The position numbers and the translations under genes were made by a program. The notes beneath the pieces are model-generated. The model was not told the origin of the DNA. It did not search any database and saw only the letters and a list, made by a program, of their open reading frames with translations. From Sambucus nigra (taxonomy: Eukaryota > Streptophyta > Magnoliopsida > Dipsacales > Adoxaceae), in assembly GCA_949130495.1 (NCBI GenBank), contig OX422222.1, forward strand, positions 270,496,109 to 270,560,108: a DNA stretch of 64,000 nucleotides, written 5' to 3'. Shown here in pieces: positions 48,118 to 57,282 of the stretch; the stretch's first letter is position 1, and every line of letters starts with the position of its first letter.

Positions 48118-48530
48118 CTACCTGATACGACGCAAATATTGCGTATTTCACTCGTTAACATATGCGTTATTAGCCCCCTCGGGTATCTTAATCCCTATAT
48201 TTATGCTCGTTAACCAGACAACCTCGGATTTCTATGTTAACATGTTTTGCAGGAGTTAATTGAGCTTTTGTAGGTATTTGGATGCTTAGTGTGAACTTCG
48301 GATGCGTTTCGCTCGATTTCCGTACACTATCGCACGCACAAGGGCATTTTAGTCTTTTGACAACTTGGGCACCTGGCCCAACATCTTCACGGAAGTTGTA
48401 GCTCTCCTCTCTAGCTTCGCGTGGCCATGAACGGTGCGCGATTCCGATTCATAACGACAAAGTTACAGCGATTTGAGCGACCTTGGATTGTATGCCAATG
48501 CAGGGGAAATTCCAGGTTGCCCCTACTTGA

Positions 48531-48699
48531 TCGATCGATCGAGCCTAGGGGTCGATCGATCGAGCCTTATTATTTTTGCCACGAATTACAATGTCGATCG
48601 ATCGACCACAGGGGTCGATCGATCGATCCCCTATTTTTCCCCTGCAGATATTTTCTTTCTTTTCTTTCTTCTTTTCTTTTATTACAACTTACTATATAA
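48531..48699 (+). promoter_or_regulatory. Phased TCGATCGATCGA palindromes and TATA box, Ath-B 5' LTR
   Basis: Four copies of the 12-bp palindrome TCGATCGATCGA start at 48531, 48552, 48594 and 48615: steps of 21, 42 and 21 bp. The TATA box follows at 48693, 67 bp after the last copy. Confidence 0.8.
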
Positions 48700-49376
48700 G
48701 CTAGTTTTTGTTGTAATAAAAGGGATACACACATATTCTGATTTAGATAGTTTTAGTTAGGGTTTGGTGTGGAGAGTTCATTTCTCTCTTCTTCTTGGAT
48801 TGACAACCCATGTGGTTTGTAAGATTGAACTATTCACTTCCTCTCCCTTAATATAGCTTGTTCTTCTTCTTTCTTTGCCTTGTAATTTAGTTTCCATGCT
48901 TTCTAACTAGTTTACATGTTTTAATTCTTTCTTTCCTAGCCTAATTAGCATAATTTAGTTTAACTCACCATGCACCCTTAGATAAATAGGGTCGGGATTT
49001 CATTTTCGCCATTTTCGGGCCCCGAGCTCCGAAAACTAGGTTTCGTGCAAAATCGCGTTTAATTGAAACCGCGTGTATTAAAGTTGGATGGTTATGCGTT
49101 TAACTTTATTTGTCACGCAACTTTAGTGCTTATAGCGACAATCTGAATTTAATCCGCGTGCGACCATTTTCCATTAAATGTTTAATCTCGCAACTTTGGC
49201 TTAAATTCCTTATTGTGTGATGTTTATGCTTAATTGGATATGCTCGATTAAATTGCTTTGGAGCCTTAACTCTAGTTAGTAGTTGTTTCGATCCGTGTGG
49301 TAGGATGCGATCCCGATCCTCGCTTTCCTTTAATTTAGCGTTAACTTATTCTTTTCTTTTGTCACCATTTCCAACC

Positions 49377-49700
49377 TATACCGCTAACCGCTTTTGGTCC
49401 CAAATCTTTGGGGTTGCTTTTTCCAATAAACGTTGGTTACATTTCTTTATGTTATTTGTACCAGTAACCGGTTTATGGATGAGTGCTCTTGTACTGCCAG
49501 GCGATAGAGTCAAAATTGAAGTAAGTCGTTATGATTCAACCAGAGGGCGTATAATTTATCGACTTCGCAACAAGGATTCGAAAGATTAGATGTTTTTTCC
49601 GTACGGTTGTTCAATTCTATTTTTTTTTCTTGTTATTCTTTTTCTTTCTTTTCTCTTCCCTTCATCATGCGAAATAGAGGAACCTTTTATTATGTTATAT
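49377..49700 (+). other. Plastid-derived insert (psbD + infA fragments) in Ath-B 5' LTR
   Basis: From 49379 the sequence encodes [14 protein letters not shown] and on to W-M-S-A-L, a segment of photosystem II D2 protein (psbD, about residues 249-285 including the iron-binding His region). At about 49491 it switches in frame to [11 protein letters not shown] and the end of plastid initiation factor IF-1 (infA) up to its stop near 49587. AT-rich sequence follows to about 49700. The right LTR lacks all of it. The two genes are far apart in plastid genomes, so the insert is a junction of separate pieces. Confidence 0.88.
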
Positions 49701-49908
49701 CATCAGGATTTACACTTTTATTCCTGAAGTAATTAAAACAATTAACATCTAAAATTCAATTACTCCATGTGGATTTTCGAAACCCGACGTACCGCTGTGC
49801 TTGCTTGTCAAGTGTAGTAGTAGCTTAGGTTTTATCTTTTGTATCGCGGCGGCGAAACACACGACGATTGTGCACTTTACACGCGCACACTTTTTCCGCC
49901 CGGTCACA

Positions 49909-49928
49909 AAATGGCGCCGTTGCCGGGG
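49909..49928 (+). other. Primer-binding site of Ath-B (tRNA-Asp type)
   Basis: AATGGCGCCGTTGCCGGGGA just after the LTR end: a full match to the complement of the plant tRNA-Asp 3' end. Confidence 0.92.
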
Positions 49929-50100
49929 AGTATGTTTTAGATAGTAATTGTTTTATTATTTCGTAGTATTTTTCCTTTTGTATCTGTATTCTTTTTTTTA
50001 ACCTTTTTTGCAGGATAGCATATTTGAGCGCAAAGAAACTTTGATTCGCGGTTGCTCACTTTCTTGCTCGGATTCTCCATCTACAAACACCGAGATAATC

Positions 50101-51005
50101 ATGTCCTACTTTTATAGTTATAGCGATCATTCTAATGATTTTTACTTTGGGGATAGTTTTCAAGTTTTCCATCTTCAAGATTTCTTGAAAATGAAAGACT
50201 TGAAAACATTTATCGGAATGAAAATCGTTATTGGGAGCTTGAGTTGGATTCATTATTCGAATCCAATGACGATTCTTATTTCATTACTTTCGAAGACGAG
50301 TTTCAACCAAATGAGGAGTCCGAGGCTCTTGAGCCGAGGAATCCTACTTTGGAAGAGACTTTGCTTCTTTACTCCCAAGGTTTGGAAAGCCTAAATGATG
50401 CTGGAACGAGACTTGGTGCACTTTGCGACGAGATGAATTCTTATGGACAAAACAACGAGGAGGTAGAAACTTGTGTTTCACCTCAATTTTTCAAAGAATT
50501 TCTCATCGAATGTGAATCTTTCTCCCCCTAAATTCAATCTCCTTCCGACGATGAGTCGATTGAGATTGAATTTGTTTCATCACCATATACGTTTTCCGTG
50601 ATCGAACCATTAGGATTACCGGTTGATTCCTATGAGTCGGTAGAAATTAAAATTTCTACACTTTATGCCGATGAGGACTCCTTGCCGGACTTGTTTTCGA
50701 TGGATGGTATCCCGACGTGTGCACCATCTCCCATTCCGTTTGAAAAATCTTTGGGAGATGAGTTAACTTTTCTTGGACCTCAGGTGTACCCTTCCCCCTT
50801 GTTATCCAAATCCCCCATCGTCCGCCCAGAATTTCAAATTGGCGATGGTTCATTTCTTTCACCGCCCACATGCCTTCCGTTGTTCAAACGGAATTCCTAT
50901 TTTCCGGGAGGCATGCATGTTTGGGAGGGTCCACCGATGATCCTCCAAAGTCAAATCGTGTTTTGGATGGACCCTCAAAAATTTAAACTTTTGGTATATA
51001 GTTAA
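50101..51005 (+). pseudogene. Ath-B ORF1, gag-region protein
   Basis: ATG at 50101 (M-S-Y-F-Y-S-Y), a frameshift near 50200, then an open frame with one stop (TAA at 50529, CAA by context) to the TAA at 51003. The protein is acidic, about 300 residues. Motifs are P-T-L-E-E-T-L (also in Ath-C) and the end W-M-D-P-Q-K-F-K-L-L-V-Y, which matches the end of the Ath-A polyprotein (W-V-D-S-K-L-F-R-L-L-I-Y). No known domain is recognised; the position suggests a gag-like or accessory role. Confidence 0.6.
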
Positions 51006-51441
51006 TTGCGCATCCCGAGTGTAGGTTGTATATACTAACTTCTTCATTTTTTGTTTTTCTTCATATTAGCCTAGTGTAATTAGTTAATATCTTTTTATTT
51101 CTTTTTGTATGCTTGGTTCTAACTCTTTTGTAGGTTCAACGGAGTTGAATTTGCAGAGACTACGCATCCCGGCACGCATTTCTTAAGAAAACAATCAAAA
51201 AAGTCGCAAAAACATTTTTTCCTTTATTTCTCACACACACATCCTCACGCATTTGCATTTGCTTTTCTTTTTATTTTATTTTATTTTATTTTTCATTTTG
51301 TCGTGACCATGCGTGTGTGTTGCTCATTGTACATATTTTTATTTTTTTTAGCATAGGCCTTTTTGTGTGTACATGTATGCCTATGTGTAATTATTTTTAT
51401 TTTATTTTTATTTTTATTTTTCTATTTTTATTTCATATTTT

Positions 51442-51445
<4 letters not shown>

Positions 51446-51494
<49 letters not shown>
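51446..51494. repeat. (AT)n microsatellite
   Basis: About 24 TA units. Open frames across it (Tyr-Ile repeats) are artefacts. Confidence 0.95.
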
Positions 51495-51496
<2 letters not shown>

Positions 51497-51592
51497 TATA
51501 TTTATAGTTATTTTATATTTAGACCCCATATATATCCCTGAATTGCAATCCCCCCCCCCCATTTAAAATTGGATGCAGTGTGCCTGGCCCTG

Positions 51593-51633
51593 TTCGATCG
51601 ATCGATCGAACCTGGCCTCGATCGATCGATCGA
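51593..51633. repeat. Pair of long GATC palindromes inside Ath-B
   Basis: TTCGATCGATCGATCGAA (51593-51610) and TCGATCGATCGATCGA (51618-51633) are perfect palindromes with centres 24 bp apart. They have the same core word as the LTR cluster of this element. Confidence 0.85.
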
Positions 51634-52256
51634 CCAGGTTAATGCCGAGGGCTGCTACTTTAAACCCCTCTTTTCTCTTATTCTCTCCTCTCCTCTTTCA
51701 AACTGATTTCGTGCCCTACTTTCCCCACACCATATTTCTACCATTTTTCTTCCAATTGCTACATATTCATGGTATAATCTTCACTACTTTTACATGAATT
51801 TGTAGTTTTTGTTAGATTTTTGTCACTAATTACTTGTTTAAACCCTAGGTTGACATATGTTAGTTTGTGGTTGTCTCCCCCTGATTTTTTGTTGTTCCAA
51901 CTGTATTTTTGCATGATTCTTGATATAAATCCACTCATGAACATGTTTAGATTGTTGCATTGTTGTTTGTTCATGAGTGGGGTGATTTCGTTGGTTCAAC
52001 TCGGTATTTTCAACCTTGACGCACATTTCGCACGCCAAGTGTTCGTCAAAATGCCTAAAACAGATTTCAATCCATATTTTGACGCACACTTGGGTGATTT
52101 TCATGCCTTGTCGCATTCCGACATTTTTCCTCGCAATGTTGCATATTTTCACCTCGGTTTTGCGCACTTGCACCACCATTTCAACTTTTACATTACTAAC
52201 CATAAATTGCGCTTACACTTGCTTTGTATTGTGTAATTTGTGTTTTGTAGGTTGAA

Positions 52257-53471
52257 ATGGCACCAAAAAAATATTCATCTACTAGGTGTGTGCCCGCCGG
52301 GGGCGTTGATGGTTTTCGCTCAGAGCAGGAGCGGGATTGGTTCCGTGCGCACTTTCACACTTCCGAGCGATCGCTTGGTTTTCATTTTGCGTGGGTCCTT
52401 GAGGACCTACCGAGGGAGGCGCGGGTTCTGTTGCGCCGTCAGGGGTGGGAGCCCTTTCTTGCTACTAACGGGCGTGTCAACGAGGAATTGGTCCGAATAT
52501 TCTATGCGACGTTAGTAGAGGTGAAGATCAGTAGTGGGACGAGTACATATGAGTCCATGGTTCGTGGGGTGAGGATTCCATTCAGCATTTCAGACTTGGC
52601 AGATTTTATGGATGTTCCTCTCCCCGCGGATCCAGTCAGTTTTCTTGATGGGACTATTTTCGATCGAGGGACATTGATAGAGGCCCTTGCACCGGGCGAG
52701 GCGTGGAAGAGGGGTGCTTTCCGCTCGGCTGCAATGGAGGACTTGCCTCGATTACTACACTACATCAATGTCCATTCCTTCATGGTGACGAACAACCGGT
52801 CTGAGGTTCGTCACAAACATGCTGCATTGATCTACACGATGATTAATGGATAGGGCAGTATCAGCTTGCCCAGTATTTTTCTAGATATGATGTGCGCTAC
52901 TGCGAAGGAGGTCTCCTGGAGATTTTCCCTTCCTTTTCCTGCCCTCATCACGAGGATTTGTATTTCACACGGTTGCCCGAAGATGGACGCAGACCGTAAG
53001 CATGTGCCACTCGGGCTTCTCTCTAATGACAACATCTCAAAAATGCTAAAGCGCGAGTGGGGGCAACCGGCAGGTAAGAGACAGAGGGAAGAGATGGCTG
53101 ATGTGCCTGACGACGAGGAGGATGAGATCAGGGAGATGGAGATGGGTGAGGGTTCTCACGCGCCACACACAAAGGATGATGCCCGCTTTGCGGCATTCCA
53201 GGCCGTGCAGGACCAGCGCTGGGAAGAGACCCAGCTCAGGTGGGCGACTTGGGAGTCCCGCCTGGATCAGCAGCAAGCTTAGCAGGAGTAGTTTTATGCC
53301 GATCAGTGGAAGGAGTGGGCTTTGCAGAGGCAGGCGAGGGCACAGAGCAGACAGGATTACCGGATGATGCAGCGGATGATGAGAGATCTTTATCTGCAGC
53401 GCAGTGATTCCGACTCACCAGTGCCTCCTCATTTTCAGGACCCCTCTGATCCTAGTGGTTCTGGCCACTAG
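52257..53471 (+). pseudogene. Ath-B ORF2: PF20167-like 'putative plant transposon protein'
   Basis: One frame of about 404 codons from M-A-P-K-K-Y-S to a TAG at 53469, interrupted only by three TAG codons (52851, 53280, 53289); context suggests CAG for the last two. The N-terminal 220 residues resemble the plant transposon protein family PF20167: R-G-V-R-I-P-F-S-I-S-D-L-A-D-F-M, then N-R-S-E-V-R-H-K-H-A-A-L-I-Y-T-M. The middle is acidic, the end Gln/Met/Arg-rich and probably helical. The family's function is unknown. The segment is clearly more GC-rich than its surroundings. Confidence 0.7.
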
Positions 53472-53940
53472 GCTGTTGCTATGCTGGGTTATTTTTGTAT
53501 TTTGGGATCGGATAGTATATTGTACTTTTTATTTTTATTTTTATTTTTATTTGTATTTGTATTTGTATTTCTTTTATTTCAGGAGTTGTAATGTATTAAG
53601 TAATTTTGTATTGAACTTATGAAATGAGAAATGAAAATGTAGTTTGTGGTTGTTTATTGGATTTTGATGTGTGTGACCTTCCATTTTATAAAATCAAAAA
53701 GTTCACCATCAATTTATCTAGTATTTGCACTTCAGACCCTCTATATTATTGTGACTTGTGACATAGATTCTCTTAACTTAATACATCGGTACATATTCTT
53801 CATATGCTTTGTACTAACTTCTTTTGCAGCTTCATTTGGACTTGTACTTATGGAGATCGCTCCACATGTGGGTAATATCATTCTTTTCCTAGCTTTGTGT
53901 TGTGTTGTTTAATGGACGCATTGGGGCCAATGCAACATTT

Positions 53941-53953
53941 AAGTTAGGGGGTG
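53941..53953 (+). other. Internal polypurine-like tract of Ath-B
   Basis: AAGTTAGGGGGTG, identical to 55803-55815. It is preceded by a 7-bp-stem hairpin at 53918-53933. Confidence 0.65.
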
Positions 53954-55607
53954 TAGGATATTCTATCCATTTTGCTGTTTAGTCCTTGGATTTGATTACA
54001 ATTTAGTTACAAAGCATGTTTTTGTTAAAAATTTGAAAATTTTCAAAAATATTTTCTTTCTTTTTTCTCCTTTATTGGGCATTTTGCCTTGTTTCCGATG
54101 ATAAATTTTAATAATTGCCCGATCCAATAGACAACTCAACTATGCATGTTCTCGATTTTAGAAGTTATTAGATTTTAGTCCCTAAATCATTGATATTGTG
54201 AATAACTTCATGAATTAAACTTTATCCCATGAGCATATGCACCATTCTTGTTATATTGATTTGGTTTAAGATTTTTATAACTCGGTATGCTTTCGTTGCA
54301 TTGTATATACTTACACCGAGTGAGATTAGAGACTTATCTTCATTTGTGAGTGTATACACTATTCTTTCCTCTTTGAAAACGTTGAAGTCATTGGTAATCT
54401 CTTTATTCTTTCATTGACCGTTCATTAATTGAGTTCATCCTTGAAATGTGTTACTTGATCATGATTTTCTTATATTATTTTGACTCGAGAATTGCGTATA
54501 CTTTGTGAAATGATCATAGGACATCTTTGATTTATCGCCCATATGACCTTGACCTCACCTTTTATATGTTCCCTAGTCAACCCACTTGAGCATAAATACT
54601 AGCCTTTCTTTTCACTACCCAAAATCCCATAACCAACTCCAAATTGGAGTTTTATACCATATATATTACCTTACATACCCTTGTTTGGATTGTTTCTTAG
54701 AATTGAATGTTATTATTGTATTGTGGTTGCAATTTGAGTATGAAAAGAGTAAGAAGTGAAAAGAAAAAGAAAGAAAAAGAGTGAAAAAGAGAAAATTGAA
54801 AACAAAAGAAAACAAAAGAAAACAAAAGAGAAAAAGTGAGAAAAAGTAAGAAAAGAAAAAGAAAGAGAAAGTTGTAAATATTGTTTGTAGTGTTTCAATA
54901 AGCTTTGATTACTCTCTCGATTGTTATATCTATGCTCGTTTGGACATCTTTGTCCAACTTTTGATATTGCCCACTTTTTACATTATTCCGAGTTTCATCC
55001 CCAAACACTTTGAATCCGTATATACATCCCTTTCCTTTCGTACCCTAACCTAGCCTACATTACAACCCTATACAAGTCCTATGTGATCTTAAGTAGATGT
55101 AATTCAAATGTTTAAATAGTGTTGATAATCTGTGAAAATGCATTTCGCCTCTTTTATATGTGCGGTATCTTTTCACTGAGATTGCAATTTTTATTTCCTA
55201 TATAGCGTTCTTCTTTTGTGACATGTGTGCAGCCTAGTTTCCATTTACATTTACTCCTTATGCCCGCATGTCCCGTGTATTGCCTCCCTTTTCATAGTGA
55301 ATTCATTTGTTGAGCGTAATGCCCGTGAGGATTGAATGTATGCATGCTTTGATATTTAGTATCCGAGTTATTTAAGTTTTTCGCCAAATCATACTTTGCA
55401 TATGCTCACTCCCCTCCCACATGTTAGAGTTTCAATTCATTGAGGTGCATTCGATAAAGTTAATAACTACGGACTTCTCATGCGAATTCGTTTGCTATGC
55501 TAATAACATGTTGAAATCTTGTTCGCACTGATGAGTTTGTCTTACTTGATTGGGAATATTTTGAGGAAACTTTATGATGTTTGTGGGTTCCATCACTGAA
55601 AACCCTC

Positions 55608-55674
55608 ACGAGACGACACTCGTCCACTAGGGTAACCTAGGGGTTTAACGGCTTATTGCATACGCTAAATGCAA
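55608..55674 (+). ncRNA. Candidate structured RNA: three hairpins in Ath-B 3' region
   Basis: Hairpin 1: ACGAG (55608-55612), loop ACGACA, CTCGT (55619-55623). Hairpin 2: CTAGG (55627-55631), loop GTAA (a GNRA loop), CCTAG (55636-55640). Hairpin 3: TTGCAT (55656-55661), loop ACGCTAA, ATGCAA (55669-55674). Compared with Ath-A, one T-A pair has become C-G in hairpin 1 and one C-G pair has become T-A in hairpin 3. Gaps between hairpins are 3 and 15 nt in both. Confidence 0.55.
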
Positions 55675-55801
55675 TCGAATCGCCCGCGAAAGTGGCCTTA
55701 TCTTTTTATTTCTTTTATACCATACTTTTGTACTCTCTCCTATGTTGGTTTACTTGTTCTTCTTATTGCTTCCTATTTCATTGCTAGGGACTAGCAATGT
55801 G

Positions 55802-55813
55802 TAAGTTAGGGGG
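55802..55813 (+). other. Ath-B polypurine tract
   Basis: TAAGTTAGGGGG, followed after two bases by the LTR start TGATACGACG. A perfect hairpin (55780-55798, loop GGA) precedes it. Confidence 0.85.
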
Positions 55814-55815
55814 TG

Positions 55816-57277
55816 TGATACGACGTAAATATTGCGTATTTCAACCGTTAGCATATGCTATATTAACCCCCTCGGGTATCTTAATCCCTATATTTATGCT
55901 CGTTAACCAGACAACCTCGGATTTCTATGTTAACATGTTTTGCAGGGGTTAATTGAGCTTTTGTAGGTATTTGGATGCTTAGTGTGAACTTCGGATGCGT
56001 TTCGCTCGATTTCCGTACACTATCGCACGCGCAAGGGCATTTTAGTCTTTTGACAACTTGGGCACCTGGCCCGACATCTTCACGGAAGTTGTAGCTCTCC
56101 TCGCTAGCTTCGCGTGGCCGCAAACGGTGAGCGATTCCGATTCATAACGACAAAGTTATGGCGATTTGAGCGACGTTGGATTGTATGCCAATGCAGGGGA
56201 AATTGCAGGCTGCCCCTGCTTGATCGATCGATCGAGCCTGGGGGTCGATCGATCGAGCCTTATTATTTTTGCCACGAATTACAATGTCGATCGATCGACC
56301 ATAGGGGTCGATCGATCGATCCCCTATTTTCCCCTGCAGATATTTTCTTTCTTTTCTTTCTTCTTTTCTTTTATTACAACTTACTATATAAGCTAGTTTT
56401 GGTTGTAATAAAAGGGAGACACACATATTCTGATTTAGATAGTTTTAGTTAGGGTTTGGTGTGGAGAGTTCATTTCTCTCTTCTTCTTGGATTGACAACC
56501 CATGTGGTTTGTAAGATTGAACTATTCACTTCCTCTCCCTTAATATAGCTTGTTCTTCTTCTTCTTTCTTTGCCTTGTAATTTAGTTTCCATGCTTTTTA
56601 ACTAGTTTACATGTTTTAATTCTTTCTTTCCTAGCCTAATTAGCATAATTTAGTTTAACTCACCATGCACCCTTAGATAAATAGGGTCGGGATTTCATTT
56701 CCGCCATTTTCGGGCCCCGAGCTCCGAAAACTAGGTTTCGTGCAAAATCGCGTTTAATTGAAACCGCGTGTATTAAAGTTGGATTGTTATGCGTTTAACT
56801 TTATTTGTCACACAACTTTAGTGTTTATAGCGACAATCCGAATTTAATCCGCGTGCAACCATTTTCCATTAAATGTTTAATCTCGCAACTTTGGCTTAAA
56901 TTCCTTATTGTGTGATGTTTATGCTTAATTGGATATGCTCGATTAAATTGCTTTCGAGCCTTAACTCTAGTTAGTAGTTATTTCGATCCGTGTGGTAGGA
57001 TGCGATCCCGATCCTCGCTTTCCTTTAATTTAGCGTTAACTTATTCTTTTCTTTTGTCACCATTTCCAACCCATCATCTTTTACACTTTTATTCCTGAAG
57101 TAATTAAAACAATTAACATATAAAATTCAATTACTCCCTGTGGATTTTCGATACCCGACTTACCGCTGTGCTTGCTTGTCAAGTGTAGTAGTAGCTTAGG
57201 TTTTATCTTTTGTATCGCGGCGGCAAAACACACGACGATTGTGCACTTTACACACGCACACTTTTTCTGCCCAGTCA
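55816..57277 (+). repeat. Ath-B 3' LTR
   Basis: 1462 bp, TGATACGACG to CCAGTCA, followed by CTACC. It represents the LTR without the plastid insert. TATA box at 56385-56391. Confidence 0.93.
56224..56391 (+). promoter_or_regulatory. Phased TCGATCGATCGA palindromes and TATA box, Ath-B 3' LTR
   Basis: Copies start at 56224, 56245, 56287 and 56308: the same 21, 42 and 21 bp steps as in the left LTR. All four 12-bp palindromes are intact in both LTRs. Confidence 0.8.
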
Positions 57278-57282
57278 CTACC

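Larger units (their letters stand above)
48123..49906 (+). repeat. Ath-B 5' LTR (with plastid insert)
   Basis: TGATACGACG to CCGGTCA. TATA box TATATAA at 48693-48699, palindrome cluster at 48531-48626. It is collinear with the right LTR except for the extra 49377-49700. Confidence 0.93.
51006..52256 (+). other. Ath-B spacer between ORF1 and ORF2
   Basis: No gene. It holds (ATTTT)n-like runs at about 51265-51300 and 51385-51435, an (AT)n microsatellite (51446-51494), a C10 run (51551-51560) and two strong palindromes (51593-51610 and 51618-51633). The palindromes resemble an LTR-type promoter cluster and may mark sequence captured together with ORF2. Confidence 0.6.
53472..55815 (+). other. 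Ath-B 3' non-coding region with conserved hairpins
   Basis: No coding similarity. Order: hairpin GCATTGG/CCAATGC (53918-53933), first purine tract (53941-53953), hairpin AACTCC/GGAGTT (54635-54651), A/G-rich tract (about 54735-54875), triple hairpin module (55608-55674), hairpin ATTGCTAG/CTAGCAAT (55780-55798), second purine tract. The order is the same as in Ath-A. A low-complexity T-rich run lies at 53521-53575. Confidence 0.75.
48123..57277 (+). mobile_element. Ath-B: non-autonomous Athila-type element with two ORFs
   Basis: LTRs at 48123-49906 and 55816-57277; the left is longer only by a plastid DNA insert. CTACC flanks it exactly (48118-48122 and 57278-57282). tRNA-Asp primer-binding site at 49910, polypurine tract at 55802-55813. 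It codes for a gag-region ORF1 and a PF20167-like ORF2, with no RT or integrase. By hand alignment the LTRs differ at roughly forty of about 1460 positions, so the insertion is fairly recent compared with its surroundings. Confidence 0.93.

Noticed and set aside
49305..49589. Possible small gene ending in plastid psbD/infA sequence
   Set aside because: It joins LTR sequence, a D2 fragment and an IF-1 fragment; it is an insertion chimera, not a functional gene.
51317..51566. Two overlapping open frames rich in Tyr/Ile/Phe
   Set aside because: They consist of (ATTTT)n and (AT)n runs in a spacer; no protein similarity.
52851..53291. Programmed readthrough of the three TAG codons in Ath-B ORF2
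   Set aside because: Tempting because all three are TAG, but ORF1 of the same element has a TAA and a frameshift, so ordinary decay explains it.
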